64,000 nt of DNA, taken from the NCBI RefSeq assembly GCF_008932115.1, contig NZ_CP044543.1, positions 5,028,501 to 5,092,500 of the forward strand, written 5' to 3'. Under the pieces are notes generated by a model that did not search any database, was not told where the DNA came from, and saw only the letters and a list, made by a program, of their open reading frames with translations. Positions 1 to 8,241 of the stretch are shown piece after piece; position 1 is the stretch's first letter; each line of letters begins with the position of its first letter. The stretch is from Bradyrhizobium betae. Its GTDB lineage: Bacteria; Pseudomonadota; Alphaproteobacteria; Rhizobiales; Xanthobacteraceae. The position numbers were made by a program, and so were the translations under genes.

Positions 1-570
1 GAGGCGAAGAACGCCCGCGCCATCGTGTCCGGCGGCTACGACATTCCCGCCGACCAGGCCGACATCCGTGCCAGCCTGACGCCGATCATGACCGGGCTGT
101 CCGGCGCCCCGCCGGAGATCCAGCTGTTCGCGGCGGGTCCCCCCGACAGGCTGAACCGCACCGTCGATCTGGCGCCGCTGTCGTCATGGCTTGCGGTGCG
201 CACCATCGATCGGGAGACCCGCCGGCTCGATGCGATCGAGCGCGGCGAGCCGCCGCCGGCGACCGCCGCGCTGCCGACGCTGGTGTCGCCGGACCCTGCG
301 CCGGAGCCGTCGCTGACCGACGTGCCGATGCCCGGCCGCGACCCGCGCCGTGCGCCGCCGAAGCCCAAAGCCGCGCCGACGCCGAAGGCGCCGCAGGCCG
401 CACCTGCCGCGCCAAGCCCATCAATTGCAAGTCCTCCACTCATGAGTCCTCCGATCACAAGCCAGGTCGCACCGCTGCCGCCGCCGATCGAGGTAAGACC
501 CGCCCCGGGCCCGCCGCCGGCAAAGCCCAAGCCGAAACCGCCGCTGGTCCTGACGCCGTCGAATCCGTAA
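1..570 (+). CDS. C-terminal part of an unidentified proline-rich protein (5' end outside window)
   Basis: The frame is open from the first base to the TAA at 568-570, giving at least 189 residues; a GTG at 25 is unlikely to be the real start because the frame continues upstream. The first roughly 90 residues look like the edge of a folded domain. The rest is a low-complexity tail dominated by Pro, Ala and Lys (repeated PKP, APP and PPP runs), as in cell-envelope or periplasmic proteins with extended linkers. I recognise no catalytic motif and do not assign a function. The frame shows ordinary GC-rich codon use. The antisense frames over the same stretch are composition artefacts. Confidence 0.6.
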   Translation, partial: EAKNARAIVSGGYDIPADQADIRASLTPIMTGLSGAPPEIQLFAAGPPDRLNRTVDLAPLSSWLAVRTIDRETRRLDAIERGEPPPATAALPTLVSPDPAPEPSLTDVPMPGRDPRRAPPKPKAAPTPKAPQAAPAAPSPSIASPPLMSPPITSQVAPLPPPIEVRPAPGPPPAKPKPKPPLVLTPSNP

Positions 571-910
571 GGCGATTAGGTCGTCATGCCCGGGCTTGTC
601 CCGGGCATCCACGGTCTTGGGCGCGTGCGGTGAGGCGTGGATGGCCGGGACGCGCCCGGCCATGACGCCGGGGAGGCATCAGTGCCTCCAGCTTCATCGG
701 CAAGCGGGAGAGGGAGCCAAACTTCCCGCCTTACCCGCCGGTAAACCCATTCCCTCGCATTTGAATGAATTCTCGTCAGCAAAACTGATCTGCCGACTTT
801 ACCGGATTCCAGCGTTTGTTCCCTAATGTCTGTTCCCAGAGGAATTCGGCATCCTGCCAGCACAAGCAGGATGGGCTCGCCAAGAACTGGGAAGAATTGG
901 GGTGATCGAT
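571..910. other. Intergenic region, no gene seen
   Basis: About 340 bases separate the proline-rich gene from the DUF2336 gene. Apart from the inverted repeat at 582-667, no frame has a credible start, ribosome-binding site and coding character. The last 150 bases are less GC-rich and probably hold the promoter of the downstream gene, but I cannot point to convincing -35/-10 boxes. Confidence 0.6.
582..667. repeat. Imperfect inverted repeat, intergenic palindromic element
   Basis: Two related arms (582-613 and 636-667) read CGTCATGCCCGGG...ATCCACG and its imperfect reverse complement CGTGGATGG...CCATGACG. It lies 12 bases after the upstream stop codon. It belongs to the style of GC-rich palindromes that recurs between genes throughout this window. 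It may fold in RNA and act as a 3' stabiliser or terminator, which is inference. Confidence 0.7.
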
Positions 911-2029
911 ATGAATGGGGCGAAATCGCTTCTACAGGATCTGGACGACGCAATCGCGCGCGGCTCCGATGAAAGCCGGGCCAAGGCATTGTGGCATGCG
1001 ACCGACATCCTGATCACCGGCCGCTACAGCGAAAACGAGATCAGCACGTTCGGCGAGGTCATCGGCCGGCTTGCTGACGAGATCGAGGTTGCCGCGCGGG
1101 CGCAGCTCTCCGAACTGATGGCGGGCTGCGATCACGCCCCGCTCAACGTCATCGCCAAGCTCGCCCTCGATGACGAGATCGATGTCGCCGGTCCCGTGCT
1201 GCGCGACTCCACGCGGATCGACGAAAAGATGCTGGTCGAGAGCGCCCTGACCAAGGGCCAGTCGCACCTGCTGGCGATCGCCCAGCGCAAGTCGATCGGC
1301 GAGGCCGTCACCGACGTGCTGGTCAAGCGCGGCGACCAGGAGGTCGTGACCTCCGTCGCCAGGAACGAGGGCGCACGCTTTTCAGGCTCGGGCCTGCTTC
1401 ACATGGTCAGACGTGCCGAGGGCGATTCGATCCTCGCCGAGCAGCTCGGCCTGCGCAAGGACGTGCCGCGCCACATCTTCCAGCAGCTGATCTCGAAGGC
1501 GTCGGAAGACGTCCGCCGCCGGCTCGAGAGCGAGCGCCCCGAGATGATGTCGCAGATCCAGAGCTCGGTGACCGAGGTTACCGGCGATCTGCAATCCAAG
1601 TTCGGTCCGTCCTCGCGCAGCTATTTCGTCGCCAAGCGCGTGGTGACGACGCAGTACCGGCAGGGCAACCTCAACCAGGACTCGATCTCGAACTATGCGC
1701 GCCAGCACCGTTTCGACGAGGTGCAGATCGGCCTGTCGCTGCTGTCGTCGCTGCCGGTCGACGTGATCGAGCGCGCGATGATGGACCGCAACCGCGAGAT
1801 GATCCTGGTGCTGTGCAAGGCGCTTGATTTTTCTTGGGATACGACGATGTCGCTGCTGTTCCTCGGCGCCAAGGATCATCTGATCACGGCGCGCGAGCTC
1901 CACGATAGCGAGCGGGAGTTCGGCCGGCTCAAGATCGAGACCTCGCGCAGCGTCCTGAAATTCTACCAGTCCCGCAAGACGGCGGGTGCCGACGCGGGCC
2001 GTCAGCCCGAGCTCCAACAGGTGCACTGA
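911..2029 (+). CDS. DUF2336 family protein
   Basis: A 372-residue, mostly alpha-helical protein that resembles the DUF2336 family, which is widespread in Bradyrhizobium and other alphaproteobacteria and has no settled function. The N-terminal two thirds contain helical repeats reminiscent of HEAT-like folds (for example residues about 20-200, with repeated hydrophobic heptads and motifs such as LAIAQR and SVARNEGARFS). No signal peptide or membrane segment is seen, so it is probably cytoplasmic. I chose ATG 911 because GGGGTG lies 6-8 bases upstream; GTG 902 in the same frame would add three residues. The small gene at 2064 follows 34 bases later with its own ribosome-binding site and may be co-transcribed. 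Confidence 0.8.
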   Translation: MNGAKSLLQDLDDAIARGSDESRAKALWHATDILITGRYSENEISTFGEVIGRLADEIEVAARAQLSELMAGCDHAPLNVIAKLALDDEIDVAGPVLRDSTRIDEKMLVESALTKGQSHLLAIAQRKSIGEAVTDVLVKRGDQEVVTSVARNEGARFSGSGLLHMVRRAEGDSILAEQLGLRKDVPRHIFQQLISKASEDVRRRLESERPEMMSQIQSSVTEVTGDLQSKFGPSSRSYFVAKRVVTTQYRQGNLNQDSISNYARQHRFDEVQIGLSLLSSLPVDVIERAMMDRNREMILVLCKALDFSWDTTMSLLFLGAKDHLITARELHDSEREFGRLKIETSRSVLKFYQSRKTAGADAGRQPELQQVH

Positions 2030-2063
2030 GCATCATCCCGGAATTCGAAGGGGAGTATCTGCA

Positions 2064-2297
2064 ATGTTGCCTCAATTCGGCACCGCGGTTCGCAAGACCA
2101 AAAGCCTCACCGCCGAGACGAGCGGGTCGGCTCCGGAGAAGGCCACGGTCGATGTCGCCTGGCTCGTGCTGGAAGCCGCCAACGATCTCGGCGACCACGC
2201 CGCGATCGAAGCCTGTCGCCGCGTCATCGACGCCGAGCTGAACGGCACCGTCGCCGGCAGTTCGGATACCGATCTCGTGCTGGGCTATTTCAGGTAA
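2064..2297 (+). CDS. Small conserved-type hypothetical protein (77 aa)
   Basis: A 77-residue soluble protein with a good Shine-Dalgarno (GAAGGGGAG, 2047-2055) ahead of ATG 2064. The sequence has an acidic, helical C-terminal half (roughly residues 28-65: VAWLVLEAANDLGDHAAIEA then a CRRVIDAEL helix) and a Ser/Thr/Lys-rich N-terminus. There is no signal peptide, membrane segment or recognisable motif. Position and spacing suggest it is in an operon with the DUF2336 gene. Function unknown. Confidence 0.65.
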   Translation: MLPQFGTAVRKTKSLTAETSGSAPEKATVDVAWLVLEAANDLGDHAAIEACRRVIDAELNGTVAGSSDTDLVLGYFR

Positions 2298-2310
2298 GCC
2301 ATCTTGCGAG

Positions 2311-2943
2311 CTACGAGCTGACGCTCGCGGGCGAAGCCGCGTTGCGCAGACGTCCGAGCCAGATGGTCAGCCGCCCGCATTCGGGGTCTTCGACCGCATG
2401 ATCGACGACGTCAAAGCCGCTATCGTCGAGCAATTGGCGGTACTCGGTCGCGTCAAGACTTGCATGATAGAGCGGCTCGCCCTCAAAGCTCCCGATGGCT
2501 TCCCCAAATGATGGGCCGCTGGTGAACATCAGCGCCGCTCCGCCGGCGGCATGCCGCCGAAAGACCGGAAACATCCGGCGCTGGTCCTCAGGGTTCAGAT
2601 GGAAGAAGCTGTTCCAGGCGAGCAAGCCATCGAACGTCGCGTTCAAGGTCAATGAGCGCATGTCCGAAACGAGCCAGGTCGCGTCGGGAAGACTGCCCTT
2701 TGCGATGTCGATCATTTCCGGAGCGGCGTCGATCCCCGTGACGACACACCCCGTTTCGAGCAAATAGCGCGCGATCGGCTCGCCGGGGCCGCAACCGATA
2801 TCGAGCACTTTAGGCTTTGCGGGCAGGAGCGCGACAAACCGGTCGAGCCACTTGCGCTCCGTCAGTTCGCGTCCTCGCTGACGTAACCATGCCGCTGCAT
2901 GGCGGCGGTACAATCCGACGATGTTGTCCGCGTCAGAATTCAT
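2311..2943 (-). CDS. Class I SAM-dependent methyltransferase
   Basis: A 210-residue protein with a Rossmann-type methyltransferase core. Motif I reads VLDIGCGPGEPIARYL (about residues 47-62), followed by the acidic end of strand 2 (VTGIDAAPEMI) and motif post-I with SDMRSL. The substrate cannot be told from sequence. The frame stays open upstream to an ATG at 2994, but those 17 extra codons run through the arm of an inverted repeat (2962-3048), so I place the start at ATG 2943, where MNSDADNIVGLYRRHA begins a normal methyltransferase N-terminus. It is convergent with the small gene ending at 2297. Confidence 0.8.
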   Translation of the reverse strand: MNSDADNIVGLYRRHAAAWLRQRGRELTERKWLDRFVALLPAKPKVLDIGCGPGEPIARYLLETGCVVTGIDAAPEMIDIAKGSLPDATWLVSDMRSLTLNATFDGLLAWNSFFHLNPEDQRRMFPVFRRHAAGGAALMFTSGPSFGEAIGSFEGEPLYHASLDATEYRQLLDDSGFDVVDHAVEDPECGRLTIWLGRLRNAASPASVSS

Positions 2944-2961
2944 TCGACGTCGATCCAGTCT

Positions 2962-3048
2962 GTAGGATGGGTAGAGCGCAGCGAAACCCATCATTGCTGC
3001 TGAGCGTGCTGAGGCGCGATGGGTTCCGCTGCGCTCTACCCATCCTAC
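2962..3048. repeat. Near-perfect inverted repeat (31-bp arms)
   Basis: Arm 2962-2992 begins GTAGGATGGGTAGAGCGCAG and is the reverse complement of 3018-3048 with one mismatch; the loop is 25 bases. It sits between two minus-strand genes and forms a large potential hairpin. A second element with the same design (GTAGGGTGGGC... arms) is at 58073-58160, so this is a dispersed palindromic family. Confidence 0.85.
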
Positions 3049-3066
3049 GAGCTACGAGCCCGCCTT

Positions 3067-3564
3067 TCATCGCCGCATGCGGTAGATCACCACGTCCTCG
3101 CCATGACGCACGGTGTTCTTCTCGAGAACGTAATTCGCCTTCTCCAGCACGCGGCGGGACGCGCCGTTATCGACATAGACGAGGCCGATGAGGGAGGGCA
3201 GTTCGTGGTGCGACAGCCCGATGTCCGTCAGCGCGATTGCGACCTCGCTCGCTAACCCCTGGCCCCAGAACTCGCGCTTGAAGGCATAGGCGATCTCGAT
3301 CTCGTCGATGTCGTCCACGAGGAGATGCCGGATGCCGGCCCGTCCGGCGAAAGCGCCGTCTTTCGTTCGCAGCACCCACAGCCCGAAACCATGCTGATCC
3401 CAATGCGCCATGTTGGTCGCGAGATAGGTCGCCGTGACCTCGGGTGCACGCACGCCGCCGAGATAGCGGGACACTTCCGGATCGAGATGGAGCGCGGCGA
3501 GATCGGCGAGGTGGCTTTCGTTCAGTCTCTCGGCGGTCAGGCTCTTCGTGCTGAAGTGATCCAT
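3067..3564 (-). CDS. GNAT family N-acetyltransferase (RimJ/RimL-like)
   Basis: A 165-residue protein with the order typical of the RimJ/RimL-type acetyltransferases: an N-terminal LTAERLNESHL start, central beta strands (GFGLWVLRTKDGAFAGRAG), the acceptor strand EIEIAYAFKREFWGQGLASE, where GQGLA is the acetyl-CoA pyrophosphate loop, and a C-terminal VYVDNGASRRVLEKANY motif. It would transfer an acetyl group from acetyl-CoA to an amine; the substrate is unknown. I use ATG 3564; an in-frame start at 3648 would add 28 residues of atypical sequence that run through a dispersed repeat block (3611-3650). Confidence 0.82.
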   Translation of the reverse strand: MDHFSTKSLTAERLNESHLADLAALHLDPEVSRYLGGVRAPEVTATYLATNMAHWDQHGFGLWVLRTKDGAFAGRAGIRHLLVDDIDEIEIAYAFKREFWGQGLASEVAIALTDIGLSHHELPSLIGLVYVDNGASRRVLEKANYVLEKNTVRHGEDVVIYRMRR

Positions 3565-3610
3565 GGAAGCAGGCAGTCGCTTTGGTGCAATCTTGAAGAC
3601 GCTGAAGCCG

Positions 3611-3650
3611 ATGGTGCGATTGTGCCGGTGTTTTGCCCGAGGGGTCAACG
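3611..3650. repeat. Copy of dispersed repeat block A
   Basis: The segment containing GTTTTGCCCGAGGGGTCAACG matches, with a few changes, the blocks at 14308-14347 (same orientation) and 57998-58033 (reverse orientation), including the upstream ATGGTGC...TGTGCC portion. Here block A stands alone, without the partner block B found at the other two sites. Confidence 0.6.
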
Positions 3651-3787
3651 GGCGCGCAGCCGTACGTCCGGTGGCTCCTCATGAGTTCTAACACAACCTA
3701 ACGAGCAATTTGCGCGGCGTCCGCTAAATGTCGCGACATGAAAGCGGCCGCGATTTCCAAAAAAGCACGATATCAACGGGAGATGAT

Positions 3788-5059
3788 ATGACCTCCAAGG
3801 CGCCAATCGAATTGTTGCCGCGGCCTGCGAATCTGTCGCGCCGCGGCTTCGTGGGAAGCCTCTCGGCGGGCATTCTTGGCGCGGTTGCGACCGAGGCAGC
3901 CGGCGCCGAGACGTTGGCCGATGTTCCCGATCGCGCGCCCGGCGCCGATCTCAGTGCACACAGCGAACGTTCCCGTTTCGCCAGGATCGACCGGATTCCC
4001 GAGGCCACCCCGGGCAAGCGCAACGTCGATCCCGGCGATGCCATCAATTCCAAGACCCCGCACCAGAAGCTGGTGGGCAACATCACCCCGACCGATCTGC
4101 ATTACGAGCGCAGCCATTCCGGCGTGCCTGATATCGATCCCGCGCAACACCGGCTTCTCATCCATGGCATGGTGGGCAAGCCGCAGGTCTTCAGCGTGGA
4201 CGATCTCAAGCGCATGCCGTCGATCACGCGCGTGGTCTTCATCGAATGCACCGGTAACGGATGGGAGAACTGGAAAAAGGCCGATCCAGATCTCACGGTG
4301 CAGAACACGCATGGCCACGTCAGCACCAATGAATGGACCGGCGTGCCGCTCAAATTCCTGATCGAGCTCGTCAGCAAGGACCAGGGCTCGAACTGGATGC
4401 TGGCGGAAGGTGGCGACGGCGCGGGCGTCGATCGCAGCATTCCCCTCACAGACGAGATCATGAACGAGGCCTTCGTCGCTTATGGGCAGAACGGTGAGCC
4501 GCTGCGGCCGGCGCACGGCTTTCCGATGCGGCTGGTGATGCCGGGCTTCGAGGGCAACCTCAACATCAAGTGGCTGCGCCGCCTCAAGTTCGGCAACGCG
4601 CCCTGGATGACGCGCTGGGAGACGGCGCGCTACACGCAACTGCTCGCGGACGGCAAGGCCCGGCAGTTCCAGCTGCGGATGGAGACCAACTCCGTCATCA
4701 CCCAGCCCTCGGGCATGATGCAGATAAAGCCGGGCGACAACCGCATCTCCGGTCTGGCCTGGAGCGGCCATGGCAGGATCGCCAAGGTCGAGATTTCGAC
4801 CGACGGCGCCAGGACATGGAAGCAAGCACAACTGAGCCAGCCGGTGCTGTCCAAGGCGCAGGTGCGCTTTCAGATGGATTGGGTCTGGGACGGCAAGCCG
4901 ACCAGGATCGTAAGCCGCTCGACGGACGACCAGGGTAACGCTCAGCCGGACCGGCAGTCCTTCATCGCCGCGATGGGGACCAATGCGCTGTTCCACTACA
5001 ACGCCCAGCAGACCTGGAGCATCGACGAGGCCGGGAGGGTCCGCAATGTCCTCGCATAG
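3788..5059 (+). CDS. soxC: SoxC-like sulfite/sulfane dehydrogenase, molybdenum subunit
   Basis: A 423-residue periplasmic molybdoenzyme of the sulfite oxidase family. A twin-arginine signal is visible at residues 15-40 (SRRGFVGSLSAGILG...). Cys154 in FIECTGNGWENW is the expected molybdenum ligand. The oxidoreductase molybdopterin domain covers about residues 115-290 and the Mo-co dimerisation domain about 305-420. SoxC family proteins oxidise sulfane sulfur or sulfite with a cytochrome c partner. Its partner here is the overlapping downstream gene. ATG 3788 is chosen because GGGAG lies five bases upstream; an in-frame ATG at 3728 would push the Tat signal away from the N-terminus. No soxXYZAB genes are nearby, so sulfite may be the real substrate (inference). 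Confidence 0.85.
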   Translation: MTSKAPIELLPRPANLSRRGFVGSLSAGILGAVATEAAGAETLADVPDRAPGADLSAHSERSRFARIDRIPEATPGKRNVDPGDAINSKTPHQKLVGNITPTDLHYERSHSGVPDIDPAQHRLLIHGMVGKPQVFSVDDLKRMPSITRVVFIECTGNGWENWKKADPDLTVQNTHGHVSTNEWTGVPLKFLIELVSKDQGSNWMLAEGGDGAGVDRSIPLTDEIMNEAFVAYGQNGEPLRPAHGFPMRLVMPGFEGNLNIKWLRRLKFGNAPWMTRWETARYTQLLADGKARQFQLRMETNSVITQPSGMMQIKPGDNRISGLAWSGHGRIAKVEISTDGARTWKQAQLSQPVLSKAQVRFQMDWVWDGKPTRIVSRSTDDQGNAQPDRQSFIAAMGTNALFHYNAQQTWSIDEAGRVRNVLA

Positions 5060-5594
5060 CAAGTTGTTCCTCACTGTTTTGGTCTCCATCGGGCTGCTCG
5101 CGGCGCCTGCATTGGCTTTCGATTTCGGGCGACCGGCGACGCCGGAGGAGATCAAGCTGTGGGACATCGACGTCGGGCCTGACGGCAAGGGCCTGCCTGA
5201 CGGCAGCGGTACGGCTGCGCGGGGGAAGCAGGTCTTCTCCGACAATTGCGCGGTCTGTCACGGCGAGAACGGCCAGGGCGGCATCAAGGATCGTCTCGCC
5301 GGTGGTCAGGGCACGCTCGCGTCCAGCGTGCCGGTCAAGACTGTCGGCAGTTTCTGGCCCTATGCGACGACGTTGTACGACTACATTCATCGCGCGATGC
5401 CGTATTCGACACCGGGCTCGCTCAGCGTCGACGAGACCTATGCCGTCACCGCCTACATCCTCAGCCTCAACGGCATCGTTGCCGCCGACGGCAAGGTCGA
5501 CAGGGAGTCCTTGCCGAAAATCAGGATGCCCAATCGCGACGGCTTCATTCCGGAGCCGGAATTCGACCCGGCAAAGCTGTTCCGCAAGAAGTGA
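5046..5594 (+). CDS. Monohaem c-type cytochrome, electron acceptor for the SoxC-like enzyme (SoxD-like)
   Basis: A 182-residue secreted cytochrome: hydrophobic signal peptide at residues 6-24, then one haem-binding motif C68-AV-C71-H72. A Met ligand is likely in the IHRAMPYSTPGSL segment. ATG 5046 overlaps the end of the soxC-like gene by 14 bases, which implies translational coupling and a two-subunit enzyme. Classical SoxD is longer and dihaem; this protein is about half that size with a single CXXCH, closer in architecture to the SorB or short SoxD-like partners. Electrons would pass on to the respiratory chain. Confidence 0.8.
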   Translation: MSSHSKLFLTVLVSIGLLAAPALAFDFGRPATPEEIKLWDIDVGPDGKGLPDGSGTAARGKQVFSDNCAVCHGENGQGGIKDRLAGGQGTLASSVPVKTVGSFWPYATTLYDYIHRAMPYSTPGSLSVDETYAVTAYILSLNGIVAADGKVDRESLPKIRMPNRDGFIPEPEFDPAKLFRKK

Positions 5595-5605
5595 GCGAGC
5601 GGCGG

Positions 5606-6076
5606 ATGAAGCTTTCGGCGCTGATCAAGATCCTCGCTGTAATTGCAGCGACATGTTCATGGGGGACACCGGCGATGGCCGCAGACGGACTCATCACCAT
5701 CAAGAGCAGTTTCGGGCCGGCAGATACGATGAAGCGGCTGGAAGCCGAAGTGAAGGCCAAGGGCCTCACCGTGTTTGCCCATGTCGATCATGCGGCGGGT
5801 GCCAGCGCTGTCGGCCTGAACTTGCGGCCGACCGATCTCATCATCTTCGGCAACGCCAAGGGCGGCACGCCGTTGATGCAGCAAGCGCAGACTGTCGGCA
5901 TCGATTTGCCGCTGAAGGCGCTGGTCTGGCAGGACGAGCAGGGCGTAACCTGGCTCAGTTACAACGATCCCGCCTATCTCGCCGGGCGTCATGGTGTCGG
6001 TGAGCCTGCCAAGGCTGCCGTGACTGCGATGACCGGGGCCCTGCATGCGATCGCGACCAAGGCCACCGCACCGTAA
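5606..6076 (+). CDS. Periplasmic DUF302 domain protein
   Basis: A 156-residue protein with an N-terminal signal peptide (residues 1-26, cleavage near AMAADG) followed by a DUF302 domain (about 30-150; motifs KRLEAEVKAKGLTVFAHVDHAAGA and LIIFGNAKGGTPLMQ). DUF302 proteins are small alpha/beta proteins of unknown role often found with redox or metal genes. It begins 12 bases after the cytochrome stop codon and is probably in the same operon, suggesting a periplasmic accessory role. Confidence 0.78.
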   Translation: MKLSALIKILAVIAATCSWGTPAMAADGLITIKSSFGPADTMKRLEAEVKAKGLTVFAHVDHAAGASAVGLNLRPTDLIIFGNAKGGTPLMQQAQTVGIDLPLKALVWQDEQGVTWLSYNDPAYLAGRHGVGEPAKAAVTAMTGALHAIATKATAP

Positions 6077-6108
6077 GCGTGGCGCGACGGCCGCGTGAGG
6101 AGAGCTTC

Positions 6109-6426
6109 ATGAACAGCACTGACGGACAACCCGCATCATCCCTTCCGCAAGGCGGCAGGCTCGCCAGATGGACTGTCATCGCAGTGCTCTGCGCGATGCT
6201 CGTCGCCGCGTGCGTTCTCGGCTATCTCGGCTGGATCAGCACCGATACCAGCGTGCCGGCGTCGGGCTATGTCGCGCTGGTACTCGGCGTCGTGTTCTCG
6301 CTGGTCGTCGGCGTCGGCTTGATGGCGCTGGTATTTTACAGCAGCCGCAAAGGCTATGACGAACCCGCCGTGCTGATCCCGGAGGCGGAAACCGATCCGG
6401 ACGATGCACAGGGCAGCCAGCGCTGA
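6109..6426 (+). CDS. Small membrane protein, function unknown
   Basis: A 105-residue protein with two transmembrane helices (about residues 20-42 and 54-78) and an acidic C-terminal tail (EAETDPDDA). The start at ATG 6109 has a strong GAGGAGAG ribosome-binding site. It follows the DUF302 gene by 32 bases and is likely the last gene of the sulfite dehydrogenase operon. No motif beyond the membrane segments is recognisable. Confidence 0.65.
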   Translation: MNSTDGQPASSLPQGGRLARWTVIAVLCAMLVAACVLGYLGWISTDTSVPASGYVALVLGVVFSLVVGVGLMALVFYSSRKGYDEPAVLIPEAETDPDDAQGSQR

Positions 6427-6949
6427 GGGGCAACGCAGCGGATCAATGCTGCCATCGCGCTCCCGTTTCGCCCCGACCGGTCAGCCGGCGCATCAGCCAT
6501 AGCCTGGATTTTCACACCTCTGCCCAGCCTTCGCGTCGACGGCAACGGCAGCGCCGGAGCTGTGAATCGGCTTGCCGATCCCAACGGCGCCGAAGTGAGC
6601 CCGCTGGCCTGCGCAGCTGCGACAGGTCGTCGCTCAAAAAAATTAGACGAAATATATTTACACGTCTAATTTATGAACTATAACTCAAATACATCTAATA
6701 AATGGATGATCCATTGTGAGTTGTTCAGGAAAACAGAGCTCGCGGAACTCGAATCCGGCCCATGGGCTGGACCAAAGAGCTTCGGCGGCGATCCCCGATC
6801 AGGGCGGAGCAATCAGCCTCCGGATTCCAACGCATCTCACCATCGCTTCGAGCCGTGCCCGCCGGGGCAGATACGCGCGCGGATATTTCGTCACGAGGCG
6901 GGCCGGGAATTTCGGCTGCGCCGATCGCGGTTTCACAAGGGGGTAAGCA
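6427..6949. other. Intergenic and leader region upstream of the catabolic operon
   Basis: About 520 bases without a convincing gene. The first 200 bases are GC-rich and featureless. Around 6636-6710 the sequence turns sharply AT-rich and contains a promoter overlapped by a palindrome (see 6642-6684). The remaining 260 bases to the binding-protein start would be a long 5' leader. Frames open across it lack ribosome-binding sites and coding character. Confidence 0.6.
6642..6684 (+). promoter_or_regulatory. Candidate promoter with overlapping operator palindrome
   Basis: ATTAGACG (6642-6649) and CGTCTAAT (6663-6670) are perfect inverted arms separated by 13 bases. A sigma70-like promoter overlaps: TTTACA (6657-6662), 16 bases, TATAAC (6679-6684). 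The right arm begins immediately after the -35 box, which is where a repressor would block polymerase. The operon it would drive encodes its own TetR regulator (11507-12181), so autoregulation by that protein is the simplest reading. This is inference from position and symmetry only. Confidence 0.5.
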
Positions 6950-8212
6950 ATGTCTCAGTCCAAGCATCACGCTTCGCGCCGAACGGTTCTCGGCCTTCTC
7001 GCAGCGGCGCCGGCGGTTCTTTCATCTCGCACGGCATTCGCCGACGAGCCGATCAAGATCGGCGGCATCTTCCCGCTGACAGGCGGCAATTCCGTCTTCG
7101 GCAACCAGAATTTTCAAGGGGTCGAAGTGGCCATCGACCTGATGAACGGTCGCGGCGGCATCAAGGGCCGCAAGATCCAGCTGTTCAAGGGCGATGGAAA
7201 CAGCCCGCAGGCCGCCATCAGCGAGACCAATCGCCTTGCATCGCGGGAAGGCGTGCGCATTTTCACCGGCAGTTCGACGAGCGCCGTCGGCATGGTGGCG
7301 AGCCAGGAGGCGGAACGCAACGGCGCCTTCTACTGGGAAGGCATGGCGGTCGCCAACAACTACACGGAGCGTGATTTCAAGAACGTGTTCCGCATGGGCC
7401 TCAGCGCGGCCGGACTCGGACAACCTGCTCCGATCTACACCGCCGAAGTGATCGCGCCGATGCTGAAGATCGAGCCGAAGAACCTCAAGGTCGCCGTCAT
7501 TGCCGAGGATTCGGCGTTCGGTGTCGATGTCTCCAAGGCCGCCATCGAACAGGCCGAAAAGCTCGGCATCAAGATCGGACTGCGCGAGCTCTATTCCGCC
7601 AAGACCACCGACCTGTCGCCGCTGGTGCTGAAGCTGCGCTCGTTCGACCCGGACGTGATCATCGCGACCCAGTTCATCAACGACGCCATCCTTCTGCAGC
7701 GCCAGATGAAGGAGATGAACTACAGCCCGAGGGCGTTCGTGGGTACCAGCGCCGGCCACTCCACCCTGTCGCTGGCAGAGGCGATCGGCAAGGACGTCAA
7801 CGGTATCTTCTCGTCGTCGTTCCCGCTCGAAGCCAACGTCAATTCTCTCTCGGCCGAGGCACGCGCGGACCGCGATGAATTCGTCAAGCGCTACGAGGCC
7901 AAATTCAAGGTGGCGCCCGCGGTCCAGGAATCGCTGGGGTTCGTCGTCGGCATCGCGCTCGCACGGGATATTCTCGCCAAGGCGGCCTCCGACAATGCCG
8001 CCGATCTCCGCGAAGCCTCGCTCAAAGCCGACGTTCCCGTCGGCTCGTACATCAACGGCTGGGGTTTGAAGTTCGACGACAAGGGCCAGAACCAGCGCGC
8101 CGTTGGCAGCGTCATCCAGTGGCAGGGCGAGAAGATGATCTCGGTCTATCCGCAGGCCAACAAGGTCCGCGACGCCATCATGGTGCCGCTGCCTGCCTGG
8201 AACGCACGGTAA
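6950..8212 (+). CDS. Liv-type ABC transporter substrate-binding protein
   Basis: A 420-residue periplasmic binding protein of the branched-chain amino acid (HAAT, Peripla_BP_6) family. A twin-arginine-like signal is present (SRRTVLGLLAAAPAVLSSRTAFA, split around residues 9-31). The mature start EPIKIGGIFPLTGG is characteristic. Two alpha/beta lobes follow. Despite the family name, such proteins in rhizobia often bind aromatic acids, amides or short-chain compounds; the downstream cupin and FAD monooxygenase suggest an aromatic or heteroaromatic ligand. ATG 6950 follows AAGGGGG and begins the operon of transporter, regulator and enzyme genes. Confidence 0.9.
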   Translation: MSQSKHHASRRTVLGLLAAAPAVLSSRTAFADEPIKIGGIFPLTGGNSVFGNQNFQGVEVAIDLMNGRGGIKGRKIQLFKGDGNSPQAAISETNRLASREGVRIFTGSSTSAVGMVASQEAERNGAFYWEGMAVANNYTERDFKNVFRMGLSAAGLGQPAPIYTAEVIAPMLKIEPKNLKVAVIAEDSAFGVDVSKAAIEQAEKLGIKIGLRELYSAKTTDLSPLVLKLRSFDPDVIIATQFINDAILLQRQMKEMNYSPRAFVGTSAGHSTLSLAEAIGKDVNGIFSSSFPLEANVNSLSAEARADRDEFVKRYEAKFKVAPAVQESLGFVVGIALARDILAKAASDNAADLREASLKADVPVGSYINGWGLKFDDKGQNQRAVGSVIQWQGEKMISVYPQANKVRDAIMVPLPAWNAR

Positions 8213-8241
8213 GGCGAGCCGGGTCGGGGCGGACGAGAACC

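Noticed and set aside
6673..7374. Long plus-strand frame running from the leader into the binding-protein gene
   Set aside because: Overlaps the signal peptide and first lobe of a well-supported binding protein in another frame; Arg/Gly/Gln-rich with no homology I recognise.
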